Assembly: GCA_913040765.1 (NCBI GenBank)
Contig: CAJWIA010000087.1
Coordinates: forward strand, 1 to 6,434
Origin: an uncultured Anaerolineales bacterium
GTDB taxonomy: Bacteria > Chloroflexota > Anaerolineae > Anaerolineales > UBA11657
Length of the DNA stretch: 6,434 bases
Reading direction: 5' to 3'
In this document: positions 1 to 5,561 of the stretch, in pieces
How positions within the stretch are numbered: the stretch's first letter is position 1
Layout of the letters: every line of letters starts with the position of its first letter
Made by a program: the position numbers and the translations under genes
The notes under the pieces: generated by a model
Seen by the model: the letters and a program-made list of their open reading frames with translations, nothing else
Database searches by the model: none
What the model was told of the DNA's origin: nothing

Positions 1-358
1 AGTCAAAGATATGAAATGAAACTTGTTGGTCTAGCTCTTGAATATGTTGCGCAAAAAGGTGGGCCGATAGTCCTCGAAAACACCCTGCTTCACAGACGTC
101 GCCTCTGCCCAAATCTGCCTGGCGCAATAACTGGTTTGTTATGAAGTACCTTTGTCTTCTCAAAGAATTGTCGGTCTCAGTCATCTGGGTAGCGCATTGA
201 GCTCTTTCATATACAGAATGAAATGCACCATCGTCTTCAAATGAAGTTAGTGATTGATGTAGTTGTCTAGGCCAACAAGCTGCCACCTGAGGGGAGCTAG
301 CACTCACAATTTCATAACCTATTTTTTCCAACAAGTAACTTATTATGGTTTTCAGCAT
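1..358 (-). CDS. SAM-dependent methyltransferase, TylF/macrocin O-methyltransferase-like, N-terminal part (runs off the left edge)
   Basis: The minus strand is open without a stop from an ATG at 358 to the window edge, giving 119 codons of a longer protein. The translation begins MLKTIISYLLEKIGYEIVS. It has a basic, helical N-terminal region and an R-rich segment near residues 67-71. Motif I is at residues 87-99 (DVCEAGCFRGLSA), which fits the E-x-G-x-x-x-G-x-S loop of class I methyltransferases of the TylF/Methyltransf_24 type. A second strand ends in HIFD at 116-119, where the acidic residue normally binds the ribose of SAM. Known relatives methylate sugar hydroxyls or other small molecules; the substrate here cannot be told, because the catalytic half lies outside the window. 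The ATG at 358 is preferred because GGTGAG lies 6 nt upstream. An in-frame ATG at 376 is the alternative, and a TGA stop lies shortly above that. The gene is transcribed divergently from the HNH-like gene. I am confident that it is coding and a methyltransferase, less so of the subfamily. Confidence 0.8.
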   Translation of the reverse strand, partial: MLKTIISYLLEKIGYEIVSASSPQVAACWPRQLHQSLTSFEDDGAFHSVYERAQCATQMTETDNSLRRQRYFITNQLLRQADLGRGDVCEAGCFRGLSAHLFAQHIQELDQQVSFHIFD

Positions 359-364
359 CTGCAG

Positions 365-370
365 CTCACC
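365..370 (-). promoter_or_regulatory. Shine-Dalgarno site of the methyltransferase gene
   Basis: GGTGAG on the minus strand, 6 nt before the ATG at 358. It decides in favour of that start over the in-frame ATG at 376, whose nearest G-rich stretch (GAGG) is about 10 nt away. Confidence 0.6.
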
Positions 371-612
371 GGCCATAGAGCGCTCGCCTCGTCGATGTCA
401 TCACGTTTGTCATTTTCTGTTGCCACACTATTGCTCCTAGTTTTACGTTGTCTTCATACCATATTATACGTTCAGTATCCTACTTCGATGACAAATTATT
501 TATAACAGTCTGTACTCTGAAAAAATCATTGGTCAAATGAAAATAACTATCTAGTGATTTTTGCTTACCATCATACTTGCCGACCACCTAGCAATCAGTG
601 TATAGTAGGTTA
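371..612. other. Divergent intergenic region between the methyltransferase and HNH-like genes
   Basis: This spacer of about 240 bp must carry the promoters for both flanking genes if both are expressed. On the minus strand a perfect TATAAT lies at 463-468, with TTGTCA (5 of 6 to consensus) at 489-494. The 20-nt gap between them is longer than the usual 16-18, so the pair is only a weak promoter candidate. A second AT-rich box, TATAAA, lies at 499-504 on the same strand. No convincing plus-strand promoter for the HNH-like gene was found. No tRNA, terminator or long repeat is visible. Confidence 0.35.
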
Positions 613-843
613 ATGACGCACATTTTTGACTGGTGGAATAATCTAAGGCAAACCTCTGTCAAGAGACAGGTCACCCAACAAGCACAACACCGATGTCAAT
701 ATTGCGGCAAGTCCGCTGCCGAAGAAGTAACACTAGAAGTAGATCAAATCATACCGCCCTCTAGAGGCGGCAGATATGACATAGACAATTTGAAACTCGT
801 GTGCTCTGAGTGCAGGTCAGGCAATAGTACAACGATTGATTAA
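613..843 (+). CDS. Small HNH-type zinc-ribbon protein, probably catalytically inactive
   Basis: A 76-residue protein from the ATG at 613; a GTG at 598 would add five residues. It matches the core of small HNH endonucleases. There is a first zinc knuckle C-x-x-C-G (CQYCG), then VDQIIPPSRGGRYDIDNL, then a second knuckle C-x-x-C (CSEC). In active relatives the middle reads VDHIIP, with the His as general base, and the end reads CNxxK. Here the His is Gln, the Asn after the last Cys is Arg, and the Lys is Asn. The four zinc-binding cysteines, the GG turn and the D-N-L helix start are kept. The fold is therefore probably intact but phosphodiester cleavage is unlikely. The ribosome-binding site is poor for both starts: TAGG lies only 3 nt before the ATG, and nothing precedes the GTG. 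It may be a decaying gene or a non-catalytic DNA-binding remnant. The family call is fairly secure; the function is unknown. Confidence 0.65.
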   Translation: MTHIFDWWNNLRQTSVKRQVTQQAQHRCQYCGKSAAEEVTLEVDQIIPPSRGGRYDIDNLKLVCSECRSGNSTTID

Positions 844-923
844 GTTTTCACTTTTCCACGCTTATACTACTCAATAGTACAGTAGATTAGCCAGAGAGTG
901 CAGAAATACCAATGCCATAGACT

Positions 924-2078
924 ATGATTAGATTTTGGTTCAAGCTATTTTACGCTGTAAAATTTATAGGGATTGGTATGTTTGCACCCTATGTAGCCAT
1001 GTATTTCATCAGAAAAGATCTCACCAATCTCCAGGCAGGTTTCTTGGTAGCGCTTGTATCATTTGTAGGTTTTGTAGCGCAACCCATCTGGGGTATTATC
1101 AGCGATAAATATAACGTGACAAGACTTTTAGTCACTATAAGTTGCTGGACAACATCTGTAATTATACTCACCTACACTTTGACTGATAGGTTTGAGTATT
1201 TGGTCATAATCGTCACTCTATTTTCTATAATGCGATCTCCTCTTCATGCAAACGTAGCTGCCTTAGCACTACACCACTTAGAACTCAAAGGTGTACGAGA
1301 GGAGTATGGTAAATTTCGCTTATGGGGTTCAATAGGCTTTATAATTGCTACGATTATTTCGGGTGGTCTATTCTTTGAAGATAATCTTACAACAGCAATT
1401 TATGTCTTTTCAGGATGTTTGATTATATTGGGGTTTATTTCCCTCAAATTGCCCGATAGAAGTGTATCTTCTAATGTACAATGGCGCGATAGTATTGCGT
1501 TAATTACCGATAGTCAAGTATTACGAGTGTTCTTGTTAGGGATCATATGTGTTGGGATTACATTGGGTATTGCCGACCAATACCTAGTTGTGTATCTAGA
1601 TGAAATAAATGCGTCAGCCTGGATTGTCGGTTTCACTGTAGCAGTGACGGCTTTCCCTGAAATACCAATAATGAGTTATGCTGAGACATTTATACGTAAA
1701 TGGGGATTACGTATAACCTACGTGATCGGCATCTCTGCATTACCAATACGATGGTTTTTCAATATCTTAGTTACTGACCCAAACATAGCATTGCCCATCC
1801 AGGCATTACATGGCATAGCTATGAGTGCACTTCTTGCTGTTGGTACCATATTTGTGGATAATATTTTACCTAAAAGGTTACGAGCATCAGGACAGGCACT
1901 TTATCTATCTAGTTTGTATGGATTGGGTCCTTCTATTGGACTATTCTTAGGTGGATTCCTCATGAGTTATGGAAGCACAAGACCTCTATGGGCCTTATGT
2001 TTAGCTTCAGGCATTATTGGTTGCTATATTATAAACTCAGCTATGAAACTGGTAAATAGACAAACACTTGAAGAGTGA
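924..2078 (+). CDS. Major facilitator superfamily transporter, MFS_1_like type
   Basis: A 384-residue inner-membrane transporter with about 12 hydrophobic helices, normal length for the family. The loop after helix 2 carries a motif-A-like G-x-x-x-D-K sequence (GIISDKYNVTR, residues 57-67). The segment YGKFRLWGSIGF at 128-139, at the start of helix 5, is the hallmark of the MFS_1_like (PF12832) and nucleoside/phenylpropionate permease-like group. The second half has the matching E-I-P-I-M (246-250), R-W-F (276-278), LHG (295-297) and P-x-x-L-R-A-S-G-Q (316-324) stretches. Substrates in this group range from sugars and nucleosides to aromatic acids, so none can be assigned; the adjacent purine-salvage gene is only a faint hint. 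The ATG at 924 begins right before helix 1, and an ATG at 912 is blocked by an in-frame TAG. The Shine-Dalgarno is poor. TATACT at 863-868 could be a -10 box but has no good -35. The gene converges on hpt. Confidence 0.88.
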   Translation: MIRFWFKLFYAVKFIGIGMFAPYVAMYFIRKDLTNLQAGFLVALVSFVGFVAQPIWGIISDKYNVTRLLVTISCWTTSVIILTYTLTDRFEYLVIIVTLFSIMRSPLHANVAALALHHLELKGVREEYGKFRLWGSIGFIIATIISGGLFFEDNLTTAIYVFSGCLIILGFISLKLPDRSVSSNVQWRDSIALITDSQVLRVFLLGIICVGITLGIADQYLVVYLDEINASAWIVGFTVAVTAFPEIPIMSYAETFIRKWGLRITYVIGISALPIRWFFNILVTDPNIALPIQALHGIAMSALLAVGTIFVDNILPKRLRASGQALYLSSLYGLGPSIGLFLGGFLMSYGSTRPLWALCLASGIIGCYIINSAMKLVNRQTLEE

Positions 2079-2083
2079 GCGAT

Positions 2084-2107
2084 CTACGCGTCTATACGCC
2101 TATACGC
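2084..2107. repeat. Short tandem repeat in the convergent spacer
   Basis: Two exact tandem copies of CTATACGC (2092-2099 and 2100-2107) follow a degenerate copy, CTACGCGT (2084-2091). They lie in the 54-bp gap between the convergent transporter and hpt genes. There is no obvious stem with a T-run, so this does not look like a standard terminator. Confidence 0.5.
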
Positions 2108-2132
2108 ATATATTCAGTATACAATCAAGCAA

Positions 2133-2681
2133 TTACTGGTATATACCAGGCTTAAGTTCAGCAATATACGGAAGAGTACGGTATTGATCATCATAGTCCA
2201 ATCCATAGCCAACTACCCACACATCAGGAATAACAAAGCCTAGATAATCAACTCCAAGTCCAGAGCCATTGATATCAACCCCTTCCTTAGCAACCATCAC
2301 GCAGCTCTTAACAGATGCTGGGTTACGTTCACGCAGAAGATTTGACATATATGCAAGTGTCATACCACTATCTACAATATCTTCAACAATTAGAACATGC
2401 CTACCTTCAATAGATTGTCGAAGATCTGAAATCATACGTACCTCACCACTAGACGTACTTTTTTGGTAACTTGCTAAAGCAATAAAATCGACAGAGTGTT
2501 TAACGGTAAGATTTCGAGCCAAATCCGCAGTAAAAATAAAAGCTCCTCTTAGAATACTTACTAAAAGCAATGAATCTGCGTCAGCATAATCTTGACTAAT
2601 CTCATTAGCCAGCTCAGATATACGCCCAGAAATTTCTTCTTTAGAAACAAGCACCCTCTCTATATCATTCGTAACACTCAT
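2133..2681 (-). CDS. hpt: Hypoxanthine phosphoribosyltransferase
   Basis: A cytoplasmic purine-salvage enzyme that joins hypoxanthine (often also guanine) to PRPP to give IMP or GMP. The protein has 182 residues from the ATG at 2681, typical for bacterial HPRT. In order from that start, the landmarks are: the PPi loop LRGAF (44-48); the flexible loop SY with TSSGEVR (71-82); the PRPP-binding motif VLIVEDIVDSGMTL (96-109) with the paired catalytic acidic residues ED; the purine-contacting Lys in VAKEG (132); and the C-terminal hood FVIPDVWVVGYGLDY (149-163) followed by YRTLPYI. All catalytic landmarks are present, so it should be active. The usual LLDKP around the Lys reads MVAKEG, a mild variation. 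A GTG at 2690 would add three residues. The ATG is preferred because AGGTGG lies 5 nt upstream of it, although GGAG is also well placed for the GTG. The gene is last in the minus-strand run, about 100 bp after the PAL-like gene. It is not beside tilS or ftsH, its common partners. Confidence 0.95.
   Translation of the reverse strand: MSVTNDIERVLVSKEEISGRISELANEISQDYADADSLLLVSILRGAFIFTADLARNLTVKHSVDFIALASYQKSTSSGEVRMISDLRQSIEGRHVLIVEDIVDSGMTLAYMSNLLRERNPASVKSCVMVAKEGVDINGSGLGVDYLGFVIPDVWVVGYGLDYDDQYRTLPYIAELKPGIYQ
2136..2149. repeat. 14-bp perfect palindrome over the end of hpt
   Basis: CTGGTATATACCAG is its own reverse complement and covers the last codons of hpt. As RNA it could form a 5-bp stem with an ATAT loop. 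It is not followed by a T-run on either strand, so a terminator role is doubtful. Confidence 0.4.
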
Positions 2682-2686
2682 TATAT

Positions 2687-2700
2687 CCACCTATATCTCC
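2687..2700 (-). promoter_or_regulatory. Two overlapping ribosome-binding options for hpt
   Basis: On the minus strand AGGTGG (2687-2692) lies 5 nt before the ATG at 2681, while GGAG (2697-2700) lies 6 nt before a GTG at 2690. Both starts are in frame, three codons apart, and the GTG lies inside the Shine-Dalgarno of the ATG. The ATG is the likelier start. Confidence 0.5.
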
Positions 2701-2713
2701 GAAAATATTTGCA

Positions 2714-2734
2714 TCAGCCATAATACTAGGCTGA
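2714..2734 (-). terminator. Small hairpin between the PAL-like gene and hpt
   Basis: The inverted repeat TCAGCC/GGCTGA (2714-2719 and 2729-2734) has a 9-nt loop. Read on the minus strand it is followed by TGCAAATATTTT, a poor U-run. It sits between the stop of the PAL-like gene and the hpt start. It could be a weak terminator, a processing site or an hpt leader element; strength and role are uncertain. Confidence 0.3.
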
Positions 2735-2782
2735 CTTACATATCTATTATCTCACTGAATTCAAAGCCTATTACACTCAAAA

Positions 2783-3607
2783 CTAGAGTTTTATGTACTT
2801 AGTGACTAATTCTTCGTTGCCAGCCGAATACATGTTGCCATCCATGTCAACCCAGATACCATGTGCATTAAAGGGAGTACGAATCCGTGTAATCACATTA
2901 CCGTCAAGATCGAGCATGGTCATTCCAGGTACCTGATCGGTGACAAATACAACATTTTCACTGTCAATAAAAATATCCATGGGGTGAAAAAATCCAGTCC
3001 ATTTTGTTATATACACTCCATTTGTGTCGAAGATTTGCACACGATTATTTTCACGATCACAAACATACACGCGATCATCTGCTACCCATATTCCATGTGG
3101 AGTGATAAATTGCCCTGGATCACTACCCCATGCTCCCCATGTTTTAATGTGCACACCTTTCGAAGAAAAATGATGGATACAAGAATTCGCATAGCCATCC
3201 GCTACAAAAATATCGCCATCGCTTGAGACAGCGATATCAGCAGGATGATTGAATGGTTTTTGAAGAGCAGGTTTGTCTCTACGGCCTATCTTCAATAGGA
3301 TGTTACCTTGCAGATCATACTTCACAACCTGATGGGCATCTCTATCACAAACAAAAACCTCATCATTAGAGGTTATGAATAATCCATGAGCGTCCATTAG
3401 TTGATCGTTTCCCCAAGAGTCTAAGAACTGACCTTCACGTCCAAACATCAATATCGGTGGGTCTTGGCGCTGATAAACATAGACATTACCTGACGAATCA
3501 GTAGCTACATGCGACGTGTTTCCCCAAAATAATCCAGAGGAAAGTAGTCCAAAAGGATGTTCAACCTTATAGACATACTTACCTGTTCCTACAATAAAAT
3601 TATGCAA
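2783..3607 (-). CDS. NHL-repeat beta-propeller, peptidyl-alpha-hydroxyglycine alpha-amidating lyase (PAL)-like
   Basis: A 274-residue protein made of about six NHL blades, each ending in a G-N-x-x-V/F-V-x-D-type strand (roughly residues 33-60, 73-100, 121-150, 171-197, 208-235 and 249-273). PAL (EC 4.3.2.5) splits N-acyl-alpha-hydroxyglycine into an amide and glyoxylate using zinc. Aligned by eye to my memory of rat PAL, the match is strong: FVADGYANS (134-142) to FVSDGYCNS, PGQF..PHG (164-172) to the same region, and DRENNRVQ (184-191) to DRENGRIQ. The PAL zinc histidines would be H74, H171 and H249. The other active-site residues would be R47, Y139 and R185. There is no signal peptide, transmembrane segment or hydroxylase domain, so it should be cytoplasmic. 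It starts with TTG at 3607, supported by AAAAGG 5 nt upstream; the next Met (54) would cut off blade one. It follows the ureidoglycolate lyase-like gene by 59 bp. The fold is certain; PAL-type activity is likely but unproven, and the substrate is unknown. Confidence 0.82.
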   Translation of the reverse strand: MHNFIVGTGKYVYKVEHPFGLLSSGLFWGNTSHVATDSSGNVYVYQRQDPPILMFGREGQFLDSWGNDQLMDAHGLFITSNDEVFVCDRDAHQVVKYDLQGNILLKIGRRDKPALQKPFNHPADIAVSSDGDIFVADGYANSCIHHFSSKGVHIKTWGAWGSDPGQFITPHGIWVADDRVYVCDRENNRVQIFDTNGVYITKWTGFFHPMDIFIDSENVVFVTDQVPGMTMLDLDGNVITRIRTPFNAHGIWVDMDGNMYSAGNEELVTKYIKL

Positions 3608-3612
3608 TATGA

Positions 3613-3618
3613 CCTTTT
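3613..3618 (-). promoter_or_regulatory. Shine-Dalgarno site supporting the TTG start of the PAL-like gene
   Basis: AAAAGG on the minus strand, 5 nt before the TTG at 3607. Because the protein has no Met until residue 54, this site decides the non-ATG start. Confidence 0.6.
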
Positions 3619-3666
3619 ATACTTTTCAATAGTAACTACTGTAATTTTATTACCGCTATCATTGTA

Positions 3667-4230
3667 TCAGACCCCTTCTATTTCAAATTCTATTTCAGAT
3701 ATGTTATTGTATTTGAGTACTTTAGGATTGTGATCTACGTCAAGATCTTTTGACAGAAATCCTTGTCCGGTCTGATAATTCACTAGCTGGGTTGGGTTAG
3801 GATTCGAGTTAAGAATCAGAAATGTCGCACCAACATCATTTAGAATATATCTGTCAAGCGAATGCCAAGTGCCCCGCCTAAAAGAGAATCCTACAGAAGG
3901 GTCTATGAGGAAAGCACGCACATCTTCTGGTGACGGAATATCATATAGGTTATCTGGATCAGTTGGGGCAGCAACACATACTACAGATGTTCCGCCGCTC
4001 AATTGAACAAAACTCTGTGTAACCCCAAAATGTCGTTCAAGTTGGTAAAATCTCAGACTACTTTTCGGCTGCCAAATCACCTCCACTGTAGACTTACCAT
4101 CGTGGTCATATGTAGTTGGAGAAATGATGCGATGGTCAGAAGATTGTTTAGTAGCATACCAAAGTTCACCAAAAGGCTGAAAACTTTCATCCTCCATAGG
4201 TTCAACTGCAAGTACATAAGTTTTGGTCAT
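3667..4230 (-). CDS. Ureidoglycolate lyase family protein (AllA-like)
   Basis: A 187-residue cytoplasmic protein of the ureidoglycolate lyase/hydrolase family (PF04115), a cupin-like fold. Characterised members cleave (S)-ureidoglycolate to glyoxylate and urea at the end of allantoin breakdown. Family landmarks in order are: F-x-P-F-G (17-21); LERHFGVTQSF (64-74), matching the ERH..TQ.F core of E. coli AllA; VVCVAAP (83-89); the conserved RAF (105-107); GFSFRRGTWH (114-123). In AllA the last motif reads WHHP, but here it is WHSL, so one conserved His is missing. The protein is about 27 residues longer than E. coli AllA, mainly at the C terminus. The ATG at 4230 has AAGGA 12 nt upstream, slightly far, and an in-frame TAA two codons before it excludes an earlier start. 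It lies 37 bp after the sugar dehydrogenase-like gene, probably in the same transcript. No allantoinase or other ureide gene is in view, so the substrate may differ. The family is fairly sure; the exact reaction is not. Confidence 0.8.
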   Translation of the reverse strand: MTKTYVLAVEPMEDESFQPFGELWYATKQSSDHRIISPTTYDHDGKSTVEVIWQPKSSLRFYQLERHFGVTQSFVQLSGGTSVVCVAAPTDPDNLYDIPSPEDVRAFLIDPSVGFSFRRGTWHSLDRYILNDVGATFLILNSNPNPTQLVNYQTGQGFLSKDLDVDHNPKVLKYNNISEIEFEIEGV

Positions 4231-4267
4231 AAAATGTTATTTTCCTTCTCTCAAATAATTGTTCCCT

Positions 4268-5494
4268 TCAATTTGTAGCTTCCATTATTTTGTAAATACC
4301 ACCCGCATAATCAACAACATAAACCTCACCCACTTCATCCTCACCAAAAGAACTAATTTGAAGATCACTCTCGATGAGCAATGACTCACTCCACCCCCCA
4401 GCAACTGTCTTAGATAATTCCCAAATTGAACCCGAGCAGAAATCTCCGTACAAGTAAGATCCTTTCATATGAAGTAGCGCTTCTCCTCGATACACATACC
4501 CACCTGTCACCGAGCATGCACCATTAGAGTGATGATAATCTACTATTGGTGCCGAATAGAGTTCAGACTCACACCCCAGACGATAACAGTTACTACCTTC
4601 CATATTACTCCAGCCATAATTTTCGCCACCCAGGCTATCAGCTGATTGAAAGTTAATTTCCTCCCAATCATTCTGTCCAACATCAGCTATATAAAGATCG
4701 CCAGTGATTCGATCAAAACTGAAACGCCAAGGATTACGCAAACCATATACCCATATCTCAGATCTTGCCCCCTCATTGGCAAAAAACGGATTGTCTGATG
4801 GAACAGTATAACCGACAGAACTTTCAATACTCACTCTAAGAATTGAGCCCAACATAGTCGCCAAATTTTGTCCGTTTTGTTGAGGATCACCTGCTAGACC
4901 ACCATCTCCTAAGCCGATATAGAGATTACCATCCGGACCGAAAGCAATCTGTCCACCATTATGGTTGCGATATGGCTGAGATTGTGTTAACACCTCGATC
5001 CCACTTTGGTAATCTGCACGATTAGCATCACCTGAAACTAAAAATTTCATGACTACAGTGTCCCCATTGTTGTCAGAGTAATGAACAAAAAATTGTCCGT
5101 TATCAGAATAGTTGGGATCGAACGCTAATCCTAACAATCCTTGTTCTGAGGAACTCCGAGTTATCCTATCCTTCAGATCTAAAAATGGGGTGTCCAACAC
5201 TTTACCACCACTTACTATATAGATAGCACCGTTTTGCTCAACAACAAACAGTCTAGCAGTACCATCGCCAGAGTGTGTAACATAGATTGGCCTCTGAAAT
5301 CCATCGACTACTAATTCCAGTGAATAATTCAGCACCGGTGACTTTATAGGTGTACTGGTTATAGCCAAGCTAGTAGGAATTCCGACACTATCATTATCTG
5401 CTGCGTCCAAGTTTGTGACAGTCGCACAAGCATTAAACAAGCCCAACGAAATAGATAAGAACACTAATTTTCTAATTTCAATCAAAATATGCAT
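4268..5494 (-). CDS. PQQ-dependent sugar dehydrogenase-type lipoprotein (glucose/sorbosone dehydrogenase family)
   Basis: A 408-residue six-bladed propeller of the soluble glucose/sorbosone dehydrogenase (GSDH, YliI/Asd) family. These enzymes oxidise sugar aldoses outside the cytoplasm with PQQ and calcium. Residue numbers are from the ATG at 5494. The N terminus is basic then hydrophobic and ends in LFNAC with Cys at 23. This is a plausible but imperfect lipobox (Asn at -2), pointing to a membrane-anchored lipoprotein. It is followed by a Ser/Thr/Asp-rich linker to about residue 55. Core motifs are EQGLLGLAFDP (117-127), RNHNGGQIAFGPDGNLYIGLGDGG (176-199) with the catalytic-type His at 178, GLRNPWRFSFD (251-261) and IADVGQNDWEEIN (269-281). 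A longer form from a TTG at 5539 would put 15 residues before the signal peptide and has no Shine-Dalgarno. The ATG itself has only a weak one. The gene follows the YwaF-like gene by 67 bp. PQQ use is inferred from the family; no PQQ synthesis genes are in view. Confidence 0.9.
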   Translation of the reverse strand: MHILIEIRKLVFLSISLGLFNACATVTNLDAADNDSVGIPTSLAITSTPIKSPVLNYSLELVVDGFQRPIYVTHSGDGTARLFVVEQNGAIYIVSGGKVLDTPFLDLKDRITRSSSEQGLLGLAFDPNYSDNGQFFVHYSDNNGDTVVMKFLVSGDANRADYQSGIEVLTQSQPYRNHNGGQIAFGPDGNLYIGLGDGGLAGDPQQNGQNLATMLGSILRVSIESSVGYTVPSDNPFFANEGARSEIWVYGLRNPWRFSFDRITGDLYIADVGQNDWEEINFQSADSLGGENYGWSNMEGSNCYRLGCESELYSAPIVDYHHSNGACSVTGGYVYRGEALLHMKGSYLYGDFCSGSIWELSKTVAGGWSESLLIESDLQISSFGEDEVGEVYVVDYAGGIYKIMEATN

Positions 5495-5561
5495 CCCATA
5501 AATATAAACCACATTTGTTAACCGCCATAACACTCGCAAGAACGCAAACTAAGTGATAACT

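Noticed and set aside
1..144. Plus-strand frame open from the window edge to a TGA at 142-144
   Set aside because: It is the antisense of the methyltransferase codons, and its translation resembles no family I know. The minus strand carries the real motif.
263..505. Plus-strand 80-codon open frame starting with TTG
   Set aside because: Its first 96 bases lie antisense to the methyltransferase gene. It has no Shine-Dalgarno, low-complexity Ser/Leu/Thr content and no recognisable motif.
844..923. Promoter for the transporter built on TATACT at 863-868
   Set aside because: The only nearby -35 candidates are too far (21 nt), too close (12 nt) or match just 3 of 6, so I did not list it as a feature.
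989..1171. Minus-strand 60-codon frame inside the transporter gene
   Set aside because: It lies fully inside the well-supported MFS gene and shows no family motif.
2269..2469. Plus-strand 66-codon frame inside hpt
   Set aside because: It is antisense to the conserved PRPP-binding region of hpt.
2861..3226. Plus-strand 121-codon frame inside the PAL-like gene
   Set aside because: It is the antisense shadow of the NHL repeats. The His/Ile/Thr-rich translation reflects the reverse reading of repeated blade codons.
4003..4278. Plus-strand 91-codon frame across the ureidoglycolate lyase-like gene
   Set aside because: It is antisense to a clear family member and has no motif of its own.
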